Assembly: GCA_945868195.1 (NCBI GenBank)
Contig: CAMBLP010000075.1
Coordinates: 1-10,383, forward strand
Length of the DNA: 10,383 nucleotides
From: Bordetella parapertussis
Lineage (GTDB): Bacteria; Pseudomonadota; Gammaproteobacteria; Burkholderiales; Burkholderiaceae_B
Reading direction: 5' to 3'
Numbering within the stretch: the stretch's first letter is position 1; every line of letters starts with the position of its first letter. Position numbers and translations under genes: made by a program. Below the pieces are notes generated by a model, which made no database searches, was not told where the DNA came from, and was given only the letters and a program-made list of their open reading frames with translations. Positions 7,717 to 10,383 of the stretch are shown here, one piece after another.

Positions 7717-7755
7717 ACCCGTTTTCCCTGTCTTTTTCCTTGAGGACAGACGGGT
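7717..7755. repeat. Bulged inverted repeat in the thiD-like/rubredoxin divergent region
   Basis: ACCCGT (7717-7722) pairs with ACGGGT (7750-7755), and CTGTC (7728-7732) pairs with GACAG (7745-7749). The left arm has a five-base bulge TTTCC and the loop is twelve bases. It lies about 20 bp before the rubredoxin ATG, so it would fall in that gene's leader or operator zone. The 129-bp gap shows no other convincing signal. Confidence 0.3.
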
Positions 7756-7774
7756 TCCACTAAAAGAGAGAAAG

Positions 7775-7939
7775 ATGCGTACTTGGATGTGTTTAATTTG
7801 TGGTTGGATTTATGACGAAGAAACGGGCGTACCAGAGGAAGGGATTCCTGCCGGTACCCGCTGGGAGGATGTTCCGCCAAACTGGGTCTGCCCCGAATGT
7901 GGCGCGCGCAAAGAAGATTTTGAACTGATGGAGATCTAA
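7775..7939 (+). CDS. rubA: Rubredoxin
   Basis: This small redox protein of 54 residues is the usual rubredoxin size. It binds a single iron through four cysteines, all visible: Cys6-x-x-Cys9 followed by Gly-Trp, and Cys39-x-x-Cys42 followed by Gly. The rest fits the family: IYDEETG, PAGTRWEDVP, NWVCPECGARKEDF. It is a cytoplasmic one-electron carrier; its partner is not encoded nearby. AGAGAG just before the ATG serves as ribosome-binding site. It is the first gene of the rightward cluster, 9 bases before yqgE, and diverges from the thiD-like gene. A rubredoxin before yqgE and ruvX is a recurrent order in related betaproteobacteria, as I recall it. Confidence 0.95.
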   Translation: MRTWMCLICGWIYDEETGVPEEGIPAGTRWEDVPPNWVCPECGARKEDFELMEI

Positions 7940-7948
7940 GCCACGCCT

Positions 7949-8554
7949 ATGGACGCATCGCAACGCGCTGCCGGGACGGTGACCAACTTGTCGAATCAAT
8001 TTTTGATGGCGATGCCAGGCATGGTGTCGGGTGATTTGGCGGGAACGGTCATTTATTTGTGTGAGCACAGTCCCAAAGGCGCCTTAGGTCTTGTGATCAA
8101 TCGGCCTACGGATTTGAGTGTCGCGGGCTTACTTGAAAAAATCGACCTCAAGCTCGAAATCGCCCCTGGACAAAGCGCTGAGCAACATCCGGCATATTTG
8201 CCTGCGGTATTTTTCGGCGGTCCGGTACAGACCGATCGCGGCTTTGTCCTGCATTCGCCCGCAGGAGATTACAGTTCAAGCATCAAATTCGGACGCATGG
8301 CCCTGACGACCTCGCGCGACGTATTGGAAGCGGTTGCCCAAGGTCACGGACCACAACAGATGTTGGTCACGCTCGGCTACGCAGGATGGGGCGCAGGTCA
8401 ACTTGAAAATGAGTTAGCTCAAAATGCCTGGTTGAGCGTTGCGGCCCAAGAAAATATTATTTTCGATACGCCGCCCAAGGATCGCTACCCCGCAGCGCTT
8501 AAGCTGCTAGGCATCGATCCCGTCATGCTGATGGGTGCGGCAGGGCATGCCTGA
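7949..8554 (+). CDS. yqgE: YqgE/AlgH family protein (DUF179)
   Basis: This 201-residue protein has the UPF0301/AlgH signatures: TNLSNQFLMAMPGMVSGDLA near the N-terminus, VIYLCEHSPKGALGLVINRP, the FFGGPVQTDRGFVLH segment, and LGYAGWGAGQLENELAQNAW, ending with LLGIDPVMLMGAAGHA. Length is slightly above the roughly 185-residue core because of a short N-terminal extension before TNL. The biochemical role is not established; the name AlgH comes from alginate regulation studies in Pseudomonas. It is commonly found next to ruvX, as here, where the two genes overlap by 8 bases. The ATG nine bases after the rubredoxin stop is the first plausible start; I see no good Shine-Dalgarno. Confidence 0.93.
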   Translation: MDASQRAAGTVTNLSNQFLMAMPGMVSGDLAGTVIYLCEHSPKGALGLVINRPTDLSVAGLLEKIDLKLEIAPGQSAEQHPAYLPAVFFGGPVQTDRGFVLHSPAGDYSSSIKFGRMALTTSRDVLEAVAQGHGPQQMLVTLGYAGWGAGQLENELAQNAWLSVAAQENIIFDTPPKDRYPAALKLLGIDPVMLMGAAGHA

Positions 8555-8939
8555 AGAAACCTTGCTAGCCTTTGACTACGGCGCTAAAAAATTAGGCGTT
8601 GCGATGGGCAATACCTTGCTCAAACAAGCCCGTCCGCTGGACATCATTTTGGACGCGACGCGCGACGGACGTTTCACCCGGATCGAGGTTTTGCTCAAGC
8701 GCTGGCAACCTGAAAGACTGGTTGTGGGCTTGGCACTGGCGACAGACGGCGGCGAACAATATGCCAGTCAGCATTGTCGACGCTTCGCGCGTCAACTCGA
8801 AGGCCGATTTGGGTTGCCTGTTGTCTTGGTTGATGAGCGCGGCTCGAGCGTTGAAGCTCAAAAAATGACCGGGAATGAACCTGACGATGCGGTTGCCGCG
8901 GCCATCATTTTGCAGCGTTATTTTGATACGCTGACTTAA
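8547..8939 (+). CDS. ruvX: Putative pre-16S rRNA nuclease / Holliday junction resolvase-like protein YqgF
   Basis: This 130-residue protein has the RNase H-like YqgF fold, which in E. coli takes part in processing the 5' end of 16S rRNA. Motifs in order are LLAFDYGAKKLGVAMG with Asp10 as the first acidic residue, LVVGLALATDGGEQ (58-71), VDERGSSVEAQ with Glu97 (95-105), and DDAVAAAIILQRYF with Asp113/Asp114, so the acidic active site looks intact. I chose ATG at 8547, giving the usual MPEETLLAFD opening. An in-frame GTG at 8535 would only add four residues. The start lies inside the end of yqgE, an 8-base overlap that suggests coupling. The next gene begins 23 bases after the stop; no pyrR lies between, unlike the order I would expect. 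Confidence 0.93.
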   Translation: MPEETLLAFDYGAKKLGVAMGNTLLKQARPLDIILDATRDGRFTRIEVLLKRWQPERLVVGLALATDGGEQYASQHCRRFARQLEGRFGLPVVLVDERGSSVEAQKMTGNEPDDAVAAAIILQRYFDTLT

Positions 8940-8962
8940 ATGACTCTGGGCTCAACGAACGC

Positions 8963-9850
8963 ATGCGCAATCCCCAACTAAACCCACGCGGTGCGCTCAC
9001 ACATCTGCTCACAATCGAAGGGGTGTCGCGGCTGATACTGACGCGCATTCTCGATGAGACTGAGCTGTTTTTCACTACAACAGAAGGTGAGATTAAAAAA
9101 ACACCGCTCCTACAAGGTAAAAAAGTACTGGGTCTTGTGGATAAAGACATGGCTGAGCAGGCGCCAGCCGCCATGAGCGTATTTGAGCGCGCGGCGCAGC
9201 GTTTGTCCGCAGAGTGGCGCGGTATCCAAACATTACCTAACGACACGAAAAATTTCTTGGCGGATCTTGATGCGGATATTGTCGTGTTGCGCACCCAAGC
9301 CAGTGGCGCGCCGTATGTAATCGCACGACATGTTGGACCGCCTGTGCACATTATGAATGCGGGGGACGGCAGTCATGCCGATCCGCTTCGCGCTTTGATG
9401 GATATGTACACGATTCGCCGCGTCAAAAAAGACTTTGCGCATCTCACGGTGGTATTGGTGGGGGCAATCGCGCTTTCGCGTCAGGCACGTTCTTGTATTC
9501 ATGCGCTCACGACCTTGTGTGTCGCCGAAGTTCGCGTCGTCGCGCCCTTGACGTTATTGCCTGAGGGGCTCGCGCAGCTGGGTGTGCGTGCATATACGGA
9601 TTTGGTTCAGGGGCTACAGAACGCTGATGTTGTCATCGTTCTGGATCAGGAACCTTACGAGGGTGAAAATACCTACATCCCTTCGGTTCAAGAGTATGTC
9701 AAATGCTATGGGCTGACAGAGGAAAAGCTGGCGCATGCTCAAGACGATTGTTTGGTTCTTGGTGTGCAAGCTAATAGTATCGAGCAAGACGCTTTAGGTC
9801 TCGCGGTGCGCATGGCGGCGATGAGTCTTGTTGCGGGGGTGTTGGCATGA
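8963..9850 (+). CDS. pyrB: Degenerate aspartate carbamoyltransferase-like protein, predicted non-catalytic (PyrB homologue)
   Basis: This 295-residue protein is recognisably betaproteobacterial PyrB in its scaffold: HLLTIEGVSR, TPLLQGKKV, FERAAQRLSAE, ASGAPYVIARHV, NAGDG, LMDMYTI, SRQARSCIHALTTL, TLLPEGL, GLTEEKLAHA and AVRMAAMSLVAG. PyrB condenses carbamoyl phosphate with aspartate in pyrimidine synthesis. Its substrate-binding motifs are gone: the FENSTRTRTTFE loop reads DKDMAEQAPAAMSVFE (60-75), the SKGES loop is deleted or replaced (92-102), HPTQ reads DPLR (140-143), the LRLQ segment reads LDQE (227-230), and HPGP with its flanks is missing around 267-276. Arg110 and Arg173 persist. The frame is uninterrupted and other frames hold no lost motif, so this is substitution rather than frameshift. 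It is shorter than the usual 310 or more residues. It overlaps the next gene by ATGA. Confidence 0.85.
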   Translation: MRNPQLNPRGALTHLLTIEGVSRLILTRILDETELFFTTTEGEIKKTPLLQGKKVLGLVDKDMAEQAPAAMSVFERAAQRLSAEWRGIQTLPNDTKNFLADLDADIVVLRTQASGAPYVIARHVGPPVHIMNAGDGSHADPLRALMDMYTIRRVKKDFAHLTVVLVGAIALSRQARSCIHALTTLCVAEVRVVAPLTLLPEGLAQLGVRAYTDLVQGLQNADVVIVLDQEPYEGENTYIPSVQEYVKCYGLTEEKLAHAQDDCLVLGVQANSIEQDALGLAVRMAAMSLVAGVLA

Positions 9851-10383
9851 GGCTGCATATTCAGCAGGGCCGGGTGATCGATCCTGCAAATGGTATTGAT
9901 GCGCATACAGATGTCTGTATTGCCGAGGGCATGATTATCTCAGTGGGGGCGGTTCCGGAGGGCTTTGTCGCCGATCGAGTGCTCAATGCATCCGGAATGC
10001 TTGTGCTACCCGGTCTAGTGGATCTGTCTGCACGTGTGGGGCAGTCGGGCGAAGCCTCTGTTGCTGCCTTGGCCGGGGGCGTGACAAGTCTCGTGCAGCC
10101 ACCGGAGGCACAGTGGCATAAGCCGCTCGAGTCACAAGCTAAGGTTTACCGCCTAGGTGCGCTCACGGTAGATTTGGAAGGGCAGGCCTTGACGGAAATG
10201 GTGAAGCTTTCACAGACGGGTTGTGTGGGGTTTACACAGGGCAATATGCCTGTACAAGATACCGCAGTGCTTTTACATGCAATGCAATATGCGAAATCGT
10301 TTGACTTTGCGGTGTGGTTGCGACCTCAAGACGCATGGCTGTCGCGAGGCGGTGTCGTTGCGAACGGTGCGTATGCGTCGCGC
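9847..10383 (+). CDS. pyrC: Dihydroorotase-like PyrC' protein, non-catalytic type, N-terminal part
   Basis: The ATG at 9847 overlaps the preceding stop, and 179 codons stay open to the window edge. The start MRLHIQQGRVIDPANGIDAH and LPGLVDLSARVGQSG (54-68) mark the amidohydrolase/dihydroorotase family, with later GALTVDLEGQALTEM (104-118) and VWLRPQDAWLSRGG (156-169). Active dihydroorotases carry HxH after PGLVD; here it is SAR (61-63), so the metal site is absent. That is already true of the PyrC' class, which in Pseudomonas binds PyrB as an inactive structural partner. This copy also seems shortened after residue 68 and after VQPPEA (83-88), where relatives have additional residues. The C-terminal half is outside the window. 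It is probably co-translated with and bound to the PyrB homologue. Confidence 0.85.
   Translation, partial: MRLHIQQGRVIDPANGIDAHTDVCIAEGMIISVGAVPEGFVADRVLNASGMLVLPGLVDLSARVGQSGEASVAALAGGVTSLVQPPEAQWHKPLESQAKVYRLGALTVDLEGQALTEMVKLSQTGCVGFTQGNMPVQDTAVLLHAMQYAKSFDFAVWLRPQDAWLSRGGVVANGAYASR

Noticed and set aside
7704..7732. Minus-strand TACAAT (complement of 7704-7709) as a -10 box for the thiD-like operon
   Set aside because: No matching -35 element at 16-18 bases. AAGACA sits at a 19-base spacing and is a poor match, so I do not list it as a promoter.
9120..9180. Possible compensated frameshift hiding the PyrB STRT motif
   Set aside because: The other two plus frames over this stretch give WVLWIKTWLSRRRQPP followed by a stop, and an early stop; neither restores the family motif. 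The scaffold before and after is in the same frame.
1..10383. Mobile elements, CRISPR repeats, tRNA or rRNA genes
   Set aside because: I saw no transposase, terminal repeats, regularly spaced repeats, cloverleaf or rRNA-like sequence; the genes are packed with only short gaps.

Overview
The window reads as a chromosomal segment of a betaproteobacterium, most likely Burkholderiales of the Alcaligenaceae/Bordetella type. This rests on gene order and protein flavour recalled from that group: an argJ start, a complete branched-chain/amide-type ABC transporter operon, then hemL-thiE-thiD-like on one strand and rubredoxin-yqgE-ruvX-pyrB-pyrC on the other. No mobile element, CRISPR array, rRNA or tRNA is visible.

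Layout. (1) 1-148, minus: the first 49 codons of argJ. (2) 149-317: a divergent intergenic region with two inverted repeats just before livK. (3) 318-4818, plus: livK-livH-livM-livG-livF, a tightly coupled HAAT-type importer operon with touching or overlapping start and stop codons from livH to livF. (4) 4811-4833: a stem-loop holding the overlapping stop codons of livF and hemL, which converge. (5) 4815-7645, minus: a thiD-like gene, thiE and hemL, transcribed in that order (divergent kinase fold, thiamin phosphate synthase, glutamate-1-semialdehyde aminotransferase). (6) 7646-7774: a divergent intergenic region with a bulged inverted repeat. (7) 7775-10383, plus: rubredoxin (54 aa), yqgE, ruvX, a PyrB homologue, and the first 179 codons of a PyrC-type protein that runs off the window.

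The most notable feature is the last pair. The PyrB homologue is a full-length open frame whose scaffold is clearly aspartate carbamoyltransferase, yet almost every substrate-binding motif of that enzyme is replaced or deleted: the STRT carbamoyl-phosphate loop, the SKGES loop, HPTQ, the RLQ segment and the HPGP loop. The PyrC-type protein overlapping it by ATGA also lacks the metal-binding HxH and has lost internal segments. In Pseudomonas a catalytic PyrB pairs with an inactive PyrC'. Here both partners look non-catalytic, and the pyrR gene I would expect between ruvX and pyrB is absent. The pair is either a retained pseudoenzyme complex with a structural or regulatory role, or an early relic of a pyrimidine locus. 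The ThiD-like protein is a second candidate pseudoenzyme in the same window, since its GTGC anion-hole/catalytic motif reads DSGG.
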